Shown one piece after another: positions 10,846 through 21,996 of a DNA stretch of 64,000 bases. Source of the stretch: Hemileia vastatrix (Eukaryota > Basidiomycota > Pucciniomycetes > Pucciniales > Zaghouaniaceae); NCBI GenBank assembly GCA_030280995.1, contig JASXTE010000009.1, positions 124,001 to 188,000 of the forward strand, given 5' to 3'. The notes under the pieces are model-generated. The model made no database searches, had not been told where the DNA came from, and worked only from the letters and a program-made list of their open reading frames with translations. Position 1 is the first letter of the stretch, and each line of letters begins with the position of its first letter. A program made the translations under genes and the position numbers.

Positions 10846-12713
10846 ATGAAGATTGGTTATATATCTTTATTGAAAGATATGTCGAAAAGTTTTGGAGAGT
10901 TGAGATTGGGGTCTAAAAGTAAGTCCTCCCAATTTCGCACTGCTAGGGTTTCTTCTACACCTTTCAAAAACATTACCTGGGCCACACATGTGAGCAATGG
11001 GGAAACCCTTGGTTTTTTTTCCAGGTCTGGTGGTGAAGACGTCCTGAAGATCCCTCAAATGGATGGTGGAGACATAAAATATAAGAAGGTAGCACAGAAG
11101 ATTAGGCCTGTCAATGAGCTTATGCCTGTGGGTTTGAGTCCTCCTTTGAAGAGGCCTTTGTTATCAAGAGATCTGTACTGTACTTTGTTGGTGAAGAATC
11201 CTCCTGATTTTGTGGAAACCGCTCGGGTGACTGTGGAAAGGTTGAAAGTTATTAATTTTGGTCCTGATGGGTGGTTGTCTGATGAGGAAATGAAGTTCTT
11301 GTTGCACGTTATTGTGCTCATGGAGAAAGCGGTGGAATTTGTTGAAGAGGAAAGGGGTGTGTTGAAACGCTCTTATGGGGAACCTTACTTGAATCCTGTT
11401 GTTTTTCATGAGCCTTGGCATATAAAACCTATTTTAATCCCAGATGCTATTAGGGATGATTTTGTGGAGATTGTTAGGGAAAGAATCAGGACAGGATTGT
11501 ATGAACAATCAACTTCTAGTTACTCAAGTCAGGTTTACTGTGTTAAGAAACAGAATGGGAAGTTGAGGGTGGTGCATGATCTTAGGGCCTTGAATAGAGT
11601 CACTATCAAGGATGTGGGGATGCAGCCAAGTGCAGAGGACTTTGTGGAAGCTTTTTCTGGAAGGGTATGTTATATTTTGGGAGATATTATGGGTTGTTAT
11701 GATGAAATGGAACTTCACACTGATTGAAGGCCACTCACAATGTTTGAGACTGATCTGGGAAGACTTCAGATCACTAGGTTTCCTCAAGGAGCAACTAATT
11801 CAGTAGCAGCATATCAAGCTCAAATAGCTTGGATTTTACAGGATGAGCTTCCAACTCATGCTGGTATTTTTATTGATGACAGTGGAATTAAAGGACCCTC
11901 CACTGATTATGGAAATGATGTGCTGAAAGAGAACCCAGGAATAAGGAGATTTGTTTGGAAATATGCAATTACTCTAGAGATAGTATTGTTTAGGATTGAA
12001 GAGGCTGGTCTGACCATTAAAAGTTTTGTTGTTGTGTTCCTGCTCTGGAAATTCTGGGTCATGACATATACAAGAAGGGAAGGATTATGGCAAAGAAGAA
12101 AGTTAATAAAATTCAGCCATGGCCAAGGCCCAAAAATACTACTCAAGTTAGGGGATTTTTGGGAGTTTTTGTGTATGTCAGGATTTTTATTAAAGATTTT
12201 TCTTTGTTGGCTTCACCCTTTAGAAGGTTGACCAGGAAAGATGCAGAGTGGAAATGGACTGAAGAGTGTGAAGAGGCTTTTCAGAAACTGAAGAAGGTGG
12301 TAGGTGAAGATATTATTCTTCACAAGTTAGATTATGGAAAGGAAGCTGGAAAAATTTATCTGGTGGTTAGCTCAAGTTATATTGCTGCTGGTGCTTTTTT
12401 GTCTCAGAAATATAAAGCTGGGAAGGTCAGGCCAGTAAGGTATGAGTCTGTAGTTTTTAATGAGGTGGAATCTAGGTACTCTCAGCCAAAGTTGGAATTG
12501 TGTGGTTTAGAAAAAATTTTAAAGAAGCTACAAACTGTTTTGTGGGGGCAGAATTTCGAGCTGCAGGTGGATTCTAAATCTCTAGTTCAAATGATCAACA
12601 CACCTAGTCTTCCAAATGCTCCAATGACTAGGTGGGTGGCATTTATTCAAGATTTTTCTTTTGACCTGGTGCACAAGCCAGTTAAGACTTTTAGGATGCC
12701 AGATGGATTATAA
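10846..12713 (+). pseudogene. A1 reverse transcriptase-RNase H, broken
   Basis: The linker (KSFGELRLGSKSKSSQ) leads into RT. Motifs seen: VVHDLRALNRVTIK, LGDIMGCYDE, FPQGATNS, then FIDD at about 11867-11880 followed by S-G. A stop at 11725 and shifts near 12020-12090 break it. RNase H follows: VVSSSYIAAGAFLSQ (the first catalytic Asp position is not kept; A2 and A4 have VDSSYIA), then ESRYSQPKLELCG and LQVDSKSLVQMI. Unlike A2 and A4 this copy lacks a duplicated linker. It would synthesise element cDNA in the cytoplasm or in particles. Confidence 0.82.
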
Positions 12714-13060
12714 AGAAGACCACCCACAGATTATGATACTGACTCTTAAGAATTTGAAGAATATGTTCCAGTGGTTAGGGCCAGCGCAAAGGGTGCTGAA
12801 GATTTTTCTCTCCTCCCCCAAGAGGCTAAACTGGATGATTGTTCTCGCCTCCACCAAGAGGTGAAACTGGATAATTCTGATCTTGATTCTGGTGATCAGG
12901 ATGTTTTTGTTGATGAATATGGGGCTGTTGTTTGGGATGGCTCAAAATTCTAGAATGGTGTTTTGTTAGTGAACTGGATTCTCTTAAGATTAAGTGGAGG
13001 AAAAAGGAGGTGCCAAAGTTTAGGGTTTGGTGTTCTTGATGGGCAAGTCATGTTGCTCAT
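12714..13060 (+). pseudogene. A1 RNase H-integrase connection, decayed
   Basis: Acidic, Asp/Ser-rich linker (about 12740-12950, with the frame EAKLDDCSRLHQE) followed by stops. Homologous to A2 38350-38515 on the minus strand. No separate function seen. Confidence 0.5.
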
Positions 13061-14400
13061 GTGTACACTGGGGATTTTGATGACAGGGTTGTACCCTTGC
13101 ATATTGTTTTGTTGAATTTTGAAGATGAGACCTGGGGTCAGATTGGGTTTTATTTTATTATGGTTAGATATCTCTTAACCTTAGAAAGGCCAGATACCTG
13201 TGATGATGATACTTGGGTGGCAATCAAGAAGAAGAGTCCTGGCTTTTATGTGTCAGGAAGGAGGTTGATGAGGAGGAGAGATCCAAATCCTCAAGTGGTG
13301 GTGACTCAAACAAGGGTCAAGAATTGGTTTTGAAGTCTTTGCTTAATATCTTGATCATAGAGGCTTTGGGGAGACTTATAGAAGAGTAGCAGATAGATTT
13401 TGGTGGCCATGTGTGAAGTTGGCTGTGCAGGGTTGGGTTCAATCTTGTGAAGAATGTCAAAGAAGAAGACACTTGAAACCTAAAGAGGTTGGCCGTGCTA
13501 CTGGTGAAAAACCTGTGTTTGGGAGAGTCAGTTTGGATTCTGTCCATATCAAAGAGGGCAGGTATAAATACTTGATTGTTGCTAGGGATGATTTAACTGG
13601 TTGGGTTGAGGCGGTGTCTCTGGTTAATTTGACTACCAAAAATGTGGCAAATTTTTGAAGAAGGAATGGGTTTTTAGGTATGTCTTGATGAAGTTGGCGA
13701 CTGTTTATGGTGGGCAAGAGTTTGGAGCTGAATTTAAAGAAGATGTGGTAAGTATTGGCTCTAAAGTCAGTATGGCTACACCTTATTATCCTGAAGCTGA
13801 AGGCATGGTTGAAAGAGGCCATCAAGTTATCAAAAATTCTTTGGTGAAAATGTGTGGAGATAGTGCTGAAAAATGGAGGCATCGTTTACCATTGGTGTTA
13901 TTTGCTGATAGGGTCACTGTAAAAATGACAACTGGCTATTCCCCTTATGAATTAATTTTTGGGCAGAAGGCTGTTCTACCAGTGGACTTGGAAGCGGTCT
14001 CTTATCTTTGAATTGGCTGGGATGATATATTCTCAACAGAAGATTTTATCTGTACCAGGATGCAACAGTTGGAATGTAAAAAGGAATGTCAAGAGAAGGA
14101 ATACTCTATAATGATCAAAATGAGAAATAAATCAGTCAGATACTGGGACAGGAAGTTGGCTCATAGACTTAGGAATCCCTTGAAACCTGGTTGTTTGCTT
14201 TTGGTGTATAATAGAAGTTTGGAGAGTCAGTGGGAAAGATGGATGCAGACAGATGAAATGGACCTTACAGAGTCAGATCTCAGGAGTCTGGAGGTTCTTA
14301 TATTTTGGACGAGTTAGATGGCGCAGTCTTAAAGAAGAGAGTGGCTGCAGATCAGGTGAAGAGATTTTACCCTAGAGGCACAAAAAGTGAAGAAGACTGA
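13061..14400 (+). pseudogene. A1 integrase, broken
   Basis: Pieces in order: an N-terminal segment to 13333; a CEECQRRRHLKPKE zinc-binding half at about 13450 (its partner His region is frame-shifted); the catalytic core with SLDSVHIKEG, then TVYGGQEFG at about 13701 where A2 has TVDGG, so the second catalytic Asp is replaced by Tyr; then GMVERGHQVIKNSL with the catalytic Glu; and an SH3-like C-terminus ending VKRFYP before TGA at 14398. Inserts element cDNA in the genome when functional. This copy cannot. Confidence 0.8.
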
Positions 14401-14526
14401 CTCTGCAATGAGGATAAACTATTGACCATTCTTTAATTTTGGATTTTGGTGATGCCGTGCATCTGTTTTGTTGGAAACTTTTTGTTAGAAGGTACCCATG
14501 GGTTGGGATTCATTTTGGAAAGTGTG

Positions 14527-14567
14527 GGGGTGACTGATGGGCTGGCTGCTCTATCAACAGTTACCGC
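14527..14567 (+). other. Conserved hairpin H1 in A1
   Basis: GGGGTGACTG pairs with CAGTTACCGC, enclosing an inner helix GATGGGC/GCTCTATC with G-T pairs. Same fold as 36709-36749 of A2. Confidence 0.7.
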
Positions 14568-14783
14568 AGATTGTCTGTTTCCAACCCCTTCTCTTAATTT
14601 GTTTGAACCCTAGTATTGGTTTTTCTTCACAGGTTTTTAGTCTTCTATGACTTTAAACTGGAAATTCTTTTGGTCTTCAAGTGCCAAACTCTTCACTCTT
14701 ATTGGTTTTGGTTTAATGTGTTGGATTTGTGTTTTGTTAGAGTGTACCCAGGGGGGCTTCTAGATTTTATTTTGGAAAGTGTG

Positions 14784-14825
14784 GAGGTAACTGATGAGCT
14801 GGCTGCTCTGTAGAACAGTTACCCC
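14784..14825 (+). other. Conserved hairpin H2 in A1
   Basis: GAGGTAACTG pairs with CAGTTACCCC (one mismatch) around the inner stem GAGC/GCTC. Homologue at 36448-36489 in A2 has a perfect 10-bp stem. Confidence 0.7.
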
Positions 14826-15376
14826 AGAATGTCTGTTTCAAGTATTTTTGTTTGTCCTAGTTGAATTCTAGTTATGTTTTTTTTATTCAGGTTTCAAGTC
14901 CACTATGACTTTAAACTGGCTTGCTGGCTTGGTACAGGATTCTTTTGGAGATTTTGGATTGGTGGTGGATCACTGGTGGTCTCCCATAATTTTTTCTTAT
15001 TGGAGGGAGCCCACTCAGTGATTATTTCCTTGGACTGGACTTTCTATGGAGCTGGATTTTTTTTAATTACATAGTAGTTTAAATTATTTTCTTTATTTTC
15101 TCTTTTTTTTCTTTTAATTTTTTTATGGGTGTTATTAGGATATAAAGATGGAAAAATCACAAATTATATTTTAGTGTGTCACTGAATCAGGGTCACCTGG
15201 ATGAGGGCAAGCATTGGCTGGGAAAGGCTCATCAATCGGCTGGGCAATTCTATTTTCTTTCTTTTTCTTATTATTCTCTCAATTTCTAATTATTTCATCT
15301 TTATTTTTTTTATTTCAATTCATCTAAAAATTATTCAACAATGTATCCACCTTGAGGTGCACTTGGATGTGGGTAA

Positions 15377-15416
15377 GGTATCAGGGGATCAGCTCATAAA
15401 TTGGCTGGGGGATACC
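15377..15416 (+). other. Second conserved inverted repeat in the A 3' module
   Basis: GGTATC pairs with GATACC, with CAGC/GCTG inside. Kept almost base for base in A2 at 35805-35844. Adjacent text is partly duplicated about 170 bp upstream (GGCTCATCAATCGGCTGGG near 15220). Confidence 0.5.
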
Positions 15417-15753
15417 ATTAGTAACTATTATTTGTCTCATGTTATTATTATTATTATTCATTTCATTTTAATTTTTCAACTCTCATATTTTTGGTTAATT
15501 TTGCTATTTATTTTCAAGTTTTTTTTAGTATGTTAGAAGTCTAAAATAAATAAATAAAATAAAATAAAATAAAAGTAAAAAATAAAATAAAAATAAATAA
15601 AATAAAATAAAAATAAAAATAAAACAATTTTTTTGTATATATATCTGTTAATTATTATTGTTCTCTCTATTTAGTGACTTATTAATTTCTTTCTTGTTTA
15701 TTTTAATGTCTGGAAGAAGAAGCCTCCAGCAGTTGTTCCATATTATGGTGGAT

Positions 15754-17259
15754 TTATTGATTTTTGTTAGGATTGGAAGAAGAGCTGTGTTCTTTGTGGT
15801 TTAGGCGGCTGGAAAGAGTATATGGATTGTAATGGTCAGGTACCGGAGTGGAAGATAATTTCTGGGAAGAAGTGGAAGAAGCGGGGATCGAGTGTTTGAA
15901 GGTGTTCTTAATTATTCTAGACATCTTCCAGTGGTCATCAAGGAGCTTTTTCCTCAAATTCTTTTTAAAGTCATTCAAAAGACCTTGGAGGGCAAAGGCC
16001 TTAAGCATGTTTGAACACATCATGCTTAGGTGTTGTTTCATTTCAGCGTAATCCAGTGTTAAGGTAGTTTCTAGAGGTTGGCCAATCCCAATTGTAGTTT
16101 CAGGAGGCTAGGCTACAACTAAACAGAAGAATTAGGATCAGTAATTTTTCACTGTTAAAGAAATTGGCTTTATTAATTTGGTACTTACAGATTGGGAGCT
16201 AATCAAATTTATATGCGGTCAAAATCTGGACTGTTGAAAAAGGTTGAATGGATGTTGAAGGAGGATCAACCAGATGGAGGTATGGATTTTCATGATCATT
16301 TTATAAATGGTTTTGGGAAGATGGACTAGAAGGAGGGAGTTCCTGTGACCTAGTTGGATTAGCAGGGCTGCTGTTGTTGTTGTGGATATTATTATTTCTT
16401 GGCCCAGTTGGGTTGGACACTGGTGGTGGAGAACCAAGGTTGTTGAAGGAAGGATCAGGAGAAGGTGACCTGGAACCTGATTGTCATTTGCTAGATGAAG
16501 ATCTAGAAGAAAGGGAACCATCAGAGGAATAATTGGTTGCCGGAGGAGAGGTGTAGTTAGTTCTTTATAAAGTAACCGGAGATTTTTTTTTGGAAGCAGA
16601 GTTGCGTGCTCTGGTGTTTTCAGAAGGTCCTCTGGCAGGTTTTCTAGAGTTTTTGATATTTTTGGAGATGTCTGGGGAAGAAATTTGGTGTGTACGCCTT
16701 GCTCTGGGAGAGCTAGGAGGTGGTTGCATAGAGTTGTTGGTGTTTAATGGTGTATTTTGACTGTTATCTGGCTGAATTTGGGAGTTTTGAGCCTGATTTT
16801 TGCTTTCTGGGAAGGCGGGTGGGCTGCCTGGATGCGGTCTAGCAGCCTGGGAGCTGATTTTGAAGCTTATTTTTACAAATTTTCTGAGATTAAAGCAGAT
16901 TCTTCAAAAGATAAAGCAGGTCTTTTAGGGAGTGATTTGGGAATAGAACGCCGTGATCTTCTAAAAGGAGCAGAAGATAAAGAAAAAGAAGCAGGCCCAT
17001 GTTCTGGTGACCTGGTAGTAGATCTGGAAATATATTTGTGTGAAGGTGAAGGCGGAGGTACTGGATAGTTGGGGTCTCTGTCACATCTTTTCTTTATAGA
17101 GTTGCAATAATCACAGGCTCTGTTATAGAATTTGGCTTGAGAAGTAGGAAGAGTGAAGGTACAAGGTCTGCACATGTGGATGCACTGTTTACAAGCAAAG
17201 TCCTTTGGAGCAGTGAAACAGGGAAGGTCCAATGGGTCGAAGCCTGGAGATTCAGCCAT
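15754..17259 (-). pseudogene. Antisense gene alpha, A1 copy (zinc-cluster-like protein), broken
   Basis: ATG at 17259. Near the N-terminus it reads CKQCIHMCRPC, then 15 residues, then CDYCNSIKKRC: C-X2-C-X6-C-X15-C-X2-C-X6-C, close to the fungal Zn(II)2Cys6 spacing. A Ser/Pro/Arg-rich region follows, with a stop at 16873; the frame that matches A2 continues at an offset of -1. A GT-AG intron at 16119-16188 (70 nt) with TTACTGATCC near its 3' end leads to a conserved C-terminal exon with LSMMCSNMLKAFALQ and LLDDHWKM. Stops (for example just before the intron, where A2 has Glu) make this copy a pseudogene. It runs opposite to gag-pol. Function unknown; DNA binding is an inference from the Cys motif. 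Confidence 0.72.
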
Positions 17260-17391
17260 GATCTGTGAAAGAAAAACAATGAAGAGAAAAGAGATGATTG
17301 AAAATTTTGTCAGTGATTTGTAGATAATGAAGAAAGAGTGAAAGTTCAGCAGGTTGGCTGTGGAGCACTGTGCATGGAGGTGGCTCCGCCC

Positions 17392-17403
17392 TTTTATGCA
17401 AAA
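17392..17403 (-). promoter_or_regulatory. TATA-like box for antisense alpha (A1)
   Basis: Minus strand TTTTGCATAAAA, 133 nt upstream of the alpha ATG. The identical 12 bases lie 132 nt upstream of alpha in A2. Direct repeats lie immediately beyond it. Confidence 0.55.
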
Positions 17404-17408
17404 TGTGG

Positions 17409-17836
17409 TTAGTCTGTCAAGACTTTAAACTGAACACTGGTAGTCCATCAATACTTTAAACTGAGAAATGGTACAGTCCCCCAAGACTATAAACTGAGGA
17501 TGGTTGTTGGTTGAGTCCTTCAGGACTATAAACTGATAATGTGGATTTAGTGGGATTCTGGCAGAGGGCATCCAAGAGGGAGTCTCTGAATTTTGTTAAG
17601 AAAAGTGTGGGGGTAACTGATGAGCTGGCTGCTCTGTAGAACAGTTACCTTAGAATGTTAGTTTGTTTCTTTGGTCTTTAATGTTTTGATCTCTAGTTCT
17701 GTCTTTTTGATTCAAGTTTTGAGTCCCCCAAGACTATAAACTGAGGGGTTTTGAGTCCCCCAAGACTATAAAATGAGGGCTGTTAGTACCCCAAGACTTA
17801 AAACTGAGGATTAGTCCCCCAAGACTTTAAAATGAG
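17409..17836 (+). repeat. Interrupted tandem repeats, CAAGACTTTAAACTGA type (A1)
   Basis: About eight copies of a roughly 25-bp unit (near 17409, 17440, 17476, 17515, 17722, 17757, 17790 and 17815) with core CCAAGACTWTAAACTGAGG and usually AGTCCC before it, so that AGTC and GACT form a small inverted repeat. They lie between genes beta and alpha, directly upstream of alpha, and enclose one hairpin block. Confidence 0.85.
17610..17651 (+). other. Conserved hairpin H3 in A1
   Basis: GGGGTAACTG pairs with CAGTTACCTT around GAGC/GCTC. It is the counterpart of 33630-33670 in A2, where two paired positions have changed together. Confidence 0.7.
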
Positions 17837-17899
17837 GAGTTTTTTATTCATTTTTATTTCTAAATCAAGATTTTCAGGCAAGAAGTAATTACAGAAAAG

Positions 17900-18480
17900 A
17901 ATGAAGATATGTAACAAAATGTTCAGCATTGGCTTTAAACTGGTGGATGAGGTTCTTTCTTTTCTCAAGGTCCTATGGGTTCCTGGAAGGAGTGGATTGG
18001 AAGTAATCTAAGATGAGATGCTTCTGTTTAGAAGAATTTTGTTGGATGTTTTTTTTGATGGTTGGCAATGGATTAGGTGGGGGTTCTTCAAAGGTTCCCA
18101 CACTGTCATCATCACTGTCTGGATTGGAATGAACTGGAAATTGGTCAGATTGAATTTCAGTATGAAGAAGTATTGAGCTTACCATTAGAAAGACCAGGGA
18201 TGAAAGAGCTAGTGTTTGTAGTGGGGTTGGCACTCTTTTTTGAAGGGTTTAATTTTTTGACCAGTCTGGGGATCAGGATGGATGGTCTGGATCTTTTGGT
18301 GCTGGTGGAAGGTGGATCAGGTTGTGGAGGAGAAGAACATGTTGAAGAGGACAATGGACCAGGTCTGAAACAAGTCTTCATCCTATAGTGACAGGCATCA
18401 CAGGAGGTTCTGTAAAGATGAGCTGGAGGTGTTATGGTACAGATGAGATTGTTGTCAATGCAGTTTCGGCAAGGACCCAT
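17900..18480 (-). pseudogene. Antisense gene beta, A1 copy (zinc-cluster-like protein), one nonsense change
   Basis: ATG at 18480 (an in-frame ATG also exists at 18513). Exon 1 is 298 nt, exactly as in A2. It reads CRNCIDNNLIC, 12 residues, CDACHYRMKTC: C-X2-C-X6-C-X12-C-X2-C-X6-C. A 49-nt GT-AG intron (18134-18182) with CTGACC near its end follows. Exon 2 has the acidic PDSDDDSVG stretch and FQSTPSRNP, then a TAG at 17973 where A2 has CAG; similarity continues to about 17900. Located between the alpha repeats and the 3' LTR, transcribed away from the LTR. Likely role inferred only from the Cys motif. Confidence 0.75.
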
Positions 18481-18548
18481 GTCAGTAGCAGATTTGGAAA
18501 GGAAGCTGATCATGGTGGTTGTGATGAAGGAGAATGTGGAAATTCTCT

Positions 18549-18561
18549 ATTGGAAGGAGGA
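18549..18561 (+). other. Polypurine tract of A1
   Basis: A purine run (TTGGAAGGAGGA) directly before the 3' LTR. The same element is ATTGGAGGGAGGA in A2 and before the B LTR at 62711. Confidence 0.75.
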
Positions 18562-19661
18562 TGTGATCTTCCAACATTAGAGGAGCCCTTTGTTGGTCTG
18601 TTTGGCGTTTTTTTATATGTCTTAAATGGCATTGTTCAATAATTGGGTGTTTTTCTGAATTTTTTTTAACAAAGATTGGGACTGTGTGGATGTGGATATT
18701 ACCATTGGATAGCCACGGATCTTCTCTATATTTTATGTCTTGATGAAATTTTTCATATTCTAAGTATTTGAGGGATTATTTCTCATTTTTCATTTTAAAA
18801 GATAGCTGTTTAACTTTGTTTTTCATGTTTTACATGCTAACCTTAATTCTTAGAGTTAAGTGCTTAGTACCATTAGAATGGGCTAATTTTTCTCTTTTTT
18901 CATTTCACAATTTTGTTGTAGCTTAATTATTTGTTTTAAAGGTTTTAGTAGTTGTAGTTTTTTTTTCTAAGTATTTTGGGTGTTTTTGGTGGTTTTTGGT
19001 GGTTTTCTGGCTTCAGGGCAGTCCTGCTGCCTCAGGCGGGCCTCCCAATGTTGGGAGGACCACCCACATTGGTGCTAGAAGGCTGAGAAGTGTTTCTAGA
19101 GGATTTTCATGCAATTTGGCACTCAGAAACGCCAAATTTGTTGTGTGCATGAGCTCTTAGATACTTTTCTGTGTGTACATAGTGAATTAGACAGTTTGGG
19201 GCAACTTTAATTATCATAAAACCATCCGGAGGTGATACCCTTTTTCCTCACTCAGTTTTGACTGTTTTCTAGCCACAATTGGTTGTGTTTGGTGCAAGGT
19301 TAGTTCTTCATTTAGCTCAACTTTGGCAACTGTTTTCTCTGGTGTAGTCTTGCAAGCTATATCAAGTATTATTGCTGCCTCTGGTGTGGATTTGAAACCT
19401 ACATCAAGTATCATTACTTTCTCTGGTGTGCACTTTAGTCTACATTTCAATTCTTTGGTTTGGTAGTCTGTATGGAGACTACTTTCTTGGCTGATTAGGT
19501 AGTCAAGTGTATTGGAAAAGGGGATTTTAACAACAGGGACCAATTTACTGTAGCAGGTAAATCTCACTTATATTTTTCTAAAGGGACAGGTGATTTTCTC
19601 TGTGGTTTTTCTCCAGCTGCTTTGGTCAAGGCCTATAGCTAGTACTATAGGATTATCTACA
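18562..19661 (+). repeat. 3' LTR of A1 (1100 bp)
   Basis: Begins TGTGATCTTCCAACATT and ends GGATTATCTACA. It contains an extra GC-rich palindrome, CCTCCCAATGTTGGGAGG at 19041-19058, lacking in the 5' LTR. Visible divergence from the 5' LTR suggests an old insertion. Confidence 0.9.
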
Positions 19662-21996
19662 ACGTCACTGATGTCTTGGCTTAATTTAATTTTTCTACCC
19701 AAAGGGGGATAAGTTACAAAGGAAAGTAAACAGTATAAAGTACATGCCACTCTGCATCTTTCAGGGAACCTAACTTTTTATATCCTGCTTGTTTTGGCAC
19801 TCGTGAAATACAGGAGGGTTTTTTTATTTGCTCAATCACATTCCACACTGCATCTAGCTCAGTGGCCAACAATCATGGTTTTCTAGTTTTTTTTCTTTCT
19901 TTCTCTTTTCCCTTCTTTTTATCTTCCTTACTTCTGATAGTCTCAGGGGATGAATAAGATCTTTCACTTTCAGATATGCTAATACTCCCTTTCCTAAGTT
20001 TATAGGTTGATTTTCCACTTCCACTTCCAGAAGCAAGCTCTGAGCCAAACTCTAAGGTTTAAAAGTGATGTTCAGAACTTTATGACTTTGTCCTGCTGTT
20101 TGATCCTTCTCATTCAGTTCCTCCACTATCCATTCTAAGAAACGTTTTTGATGGTCTTGTTGTACTTGTATATCATAGTCTTTTATGCTGTCCCACTGGT
20201 TCAATATTATCAGCATCACTGCTGATTAAGCTGCTTCTACATTTTTTATATTGCTTATTTAAAAATATATCAGAACTGCATCATCATTGTCTCTTCTTAC
20301 ATGCCAATTTTTTTCTTTGTCAGCTTTATTCTAGGTTGATTGCAGCATTTTGTAAGTTTGATCTTTAAGATTTCCAAGCATGTGTGAATGCATAAAGTCA
20401 GTTGAGCAATATTTTGTAGGATGCCAATATATAAGGTTATTCAGCTTGCTCCATCAAAACCCATGACTCCTTAAAATATATACCCGCTCCCAATGTGACT
20501 GACACTTTTTCCACTTCTCTGCAAAGTGCATATGATCCTCATGAGTAACCAAGGAAAATTTTTCAACTTGATGCTCACCAGTTTTTTCTTTCGAAATATG
20601 AAATACAGAGCAGAACTTAGTGGCTGAGTGACTTGAAAAACCAGCAATCTTTTTTATTGCAGGAATGTCTCCTATTAAAGAGAATAATGCAGCCCTTATT
20701 TTTTGGCCTTGTGGATAGTGAGGTGTTTTTTTTAATAAAAATGCCATCCCAAAGAGTCTTATGTTCATTGACAAGAGGCTTCAGAAGATGATTTATTTGT
20801 TCACTTGTTGGCTCTGTTGAACCAAGAATAATAGCATACAAAAATAGACTTTTGGTATTGTATTGATCTTATTGAGGCAATTTCACACACACCAACAAGA
20901 TATTACCCACAGATTTCTGATGACCTTCAATAAAATTTCCACCTGGCCTAAACCAGTCAACATATAAACTAAACATTAAATTACCTCGTTTTTTTTTATA
21001 TCCATAAACACTTCTTTTTTGAGTTGTAGAAATATCTGGAAAATTTTTGATACAAAACCATCATATACATCTTTCATCACATCCCTTTCCATGTTTTCTA
21101 GAAAATAATCTTTTTTCTCAATAAGCATCTTGAATTTGATTAGTTGAATATTTCCTGAAAGCCAGTCAACCAAACTGTTGTGATGAAATGTTTTACGAGG
21201 ATGGTAGATTGCTTCTTCTTGTTTGTACTTAGCCAAATACAAATTTCATCACAATTGACAGTTTCTTCTCTCCTTTCTAAATCTTTCAAATAGAGCATTA
21301 AGGATGAATAAAAAGGTTGAGTACAAGATAAGTTTGATATTTGGTGTTTCAGGTTATACTCATAAAGAGCAAAGCACTTAGCACAGCATGTCCTGGTGAC
21401 AAATAATGGATTGAGTCGCAAATGACTAAAAACTGTCTCTATAGAAAGAGGAATCAGGCTGATGATTCTACTAGTATCTAGTTTACCTACATCACTAAGA
21501 AGTTGAGTTTCAAGATATCATCACGCAAAAATTGAGCACAACCTTCTTTGCTTAAATGATGGATAAAAGAAAGTTTTGCTGCTTGCCACATTATCTTTTG
21601 GCTATAAATCTCTTCCAAATTCAATTTATTTGACTGTGGTGGATATTGAATTATTTCCAAAACAGGCTGCCCCTGAGAAAAGAAAAAAAATAGAGATTAA
21701 TTGAAACATAATTTCACTTTATTTACCAAATATTTATGTCTTACAAGATCTTGGATTTTTGATCCTAAGTTAGGTGAAGCGCTGGATGTACCAACAATCT
21801 GTGCTTTGCAATTTCTTTCCTTTTCATTTTTGGAGTATGACTGAGATGGTTTGAAAGCTATACCAACTTTAAAGCTTTCCAATGAGTTCTGATTCTTTCT
21901 TGATGAACATCCAAGCTCTTCACATTTACAAATGCAAAAAAATGGTGACATTTTAAGACTTCTGTATATAAGAAATATGTTACTAGATGGTAGCAA
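19662..21996 (-). pseudogene. Plavaka/CACTA-like transposase relic, N-terminal and central part
   Basis: Minus-strand frames give, in order: an N-terminal Cys-rich zone (CKCEELGCSSRK, about 21930), CCAKCFALYEYN (about 21370), a WLTGF block, SLYVDWFRPGGN (about 20965) and ILLVCVKLP, then TEPTSEQINHLLKPLVNE with LWDG, a Cys/His section, HILGNLK-like D/H motif (TDFMHSHMLGNLKD, about 20390), and finally PSCISRVPK..GSLKDAEWHVLYTVYFPL (about 19820-19690). This order is that of basidiomycete Plavaka-type transposases. Several stops and frame changes. The protein resumes at 7105, so A1 cut it in two. Confidence 0.75.

Larger units (their letters stand above)
14401..15753 (+). other. A1 3' module, non-coding part with repeated hairpin blocks
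   Basis: No coding. It holds two copies of a block with TACCCA..GG, then AGTGTGG and a hairpin (14527-14567 and 14784-14825), two isolated CTATGACTTTAAACTGG repeats (about 14647 and 14904), a second hairpin (15377-15416), and an A/T microsatellite of AAATA/AAAATA units at 15541-15625. The same order is found in A2 at 35662-36889, read on the other strand. Confidence 0.65.
7106..19661 (+). mobile_element. LTR retrotransposon A1 (Ty3/gypsy, family A), decayed
   Basis: A 12.56-kb element bounded by two similar direct LTRs (7106-8191 and 18562-19661), with a primer-binding site after the left LTR and a purine tract before the right one. Plus-strand order is gag, retropepsin, RT-RNase H, integrase, then a 4-kb 3' module with hairpins, tandem repeats and two minus-strand genes. 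Many stops and frameshifts, plus a lost integrase catalytic Asp, show it is dead. It is inserted into the Plavaka-like transposase. The 5-bp flanks (gactt before, acgtc after) do not match, so no target duplication is claimed. Confidence 0.9.

Noticed and set aside
15541..15625. AAATA/AAAATA microsatellite as a poly-A tail or retroposition end
   Set aside because: It lies inside the A1 3' module. A2 has similar AT text at the same place, so it is internal low-complexity sequence.
17615..17650. CTGATGAG in the hairpin, like a hammerhead ribozyme core
   Set aside because: After the inner stem the required GAAA is missing, no NUH cleavage triplet is in the right place, and other copies read CTGATGGG.
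7101..19666. Target duplication for A1
   Set aside because: The 5 bases before (gactt) and after (acgtc) do not match. Small shifts in the LTR boundary do not help.
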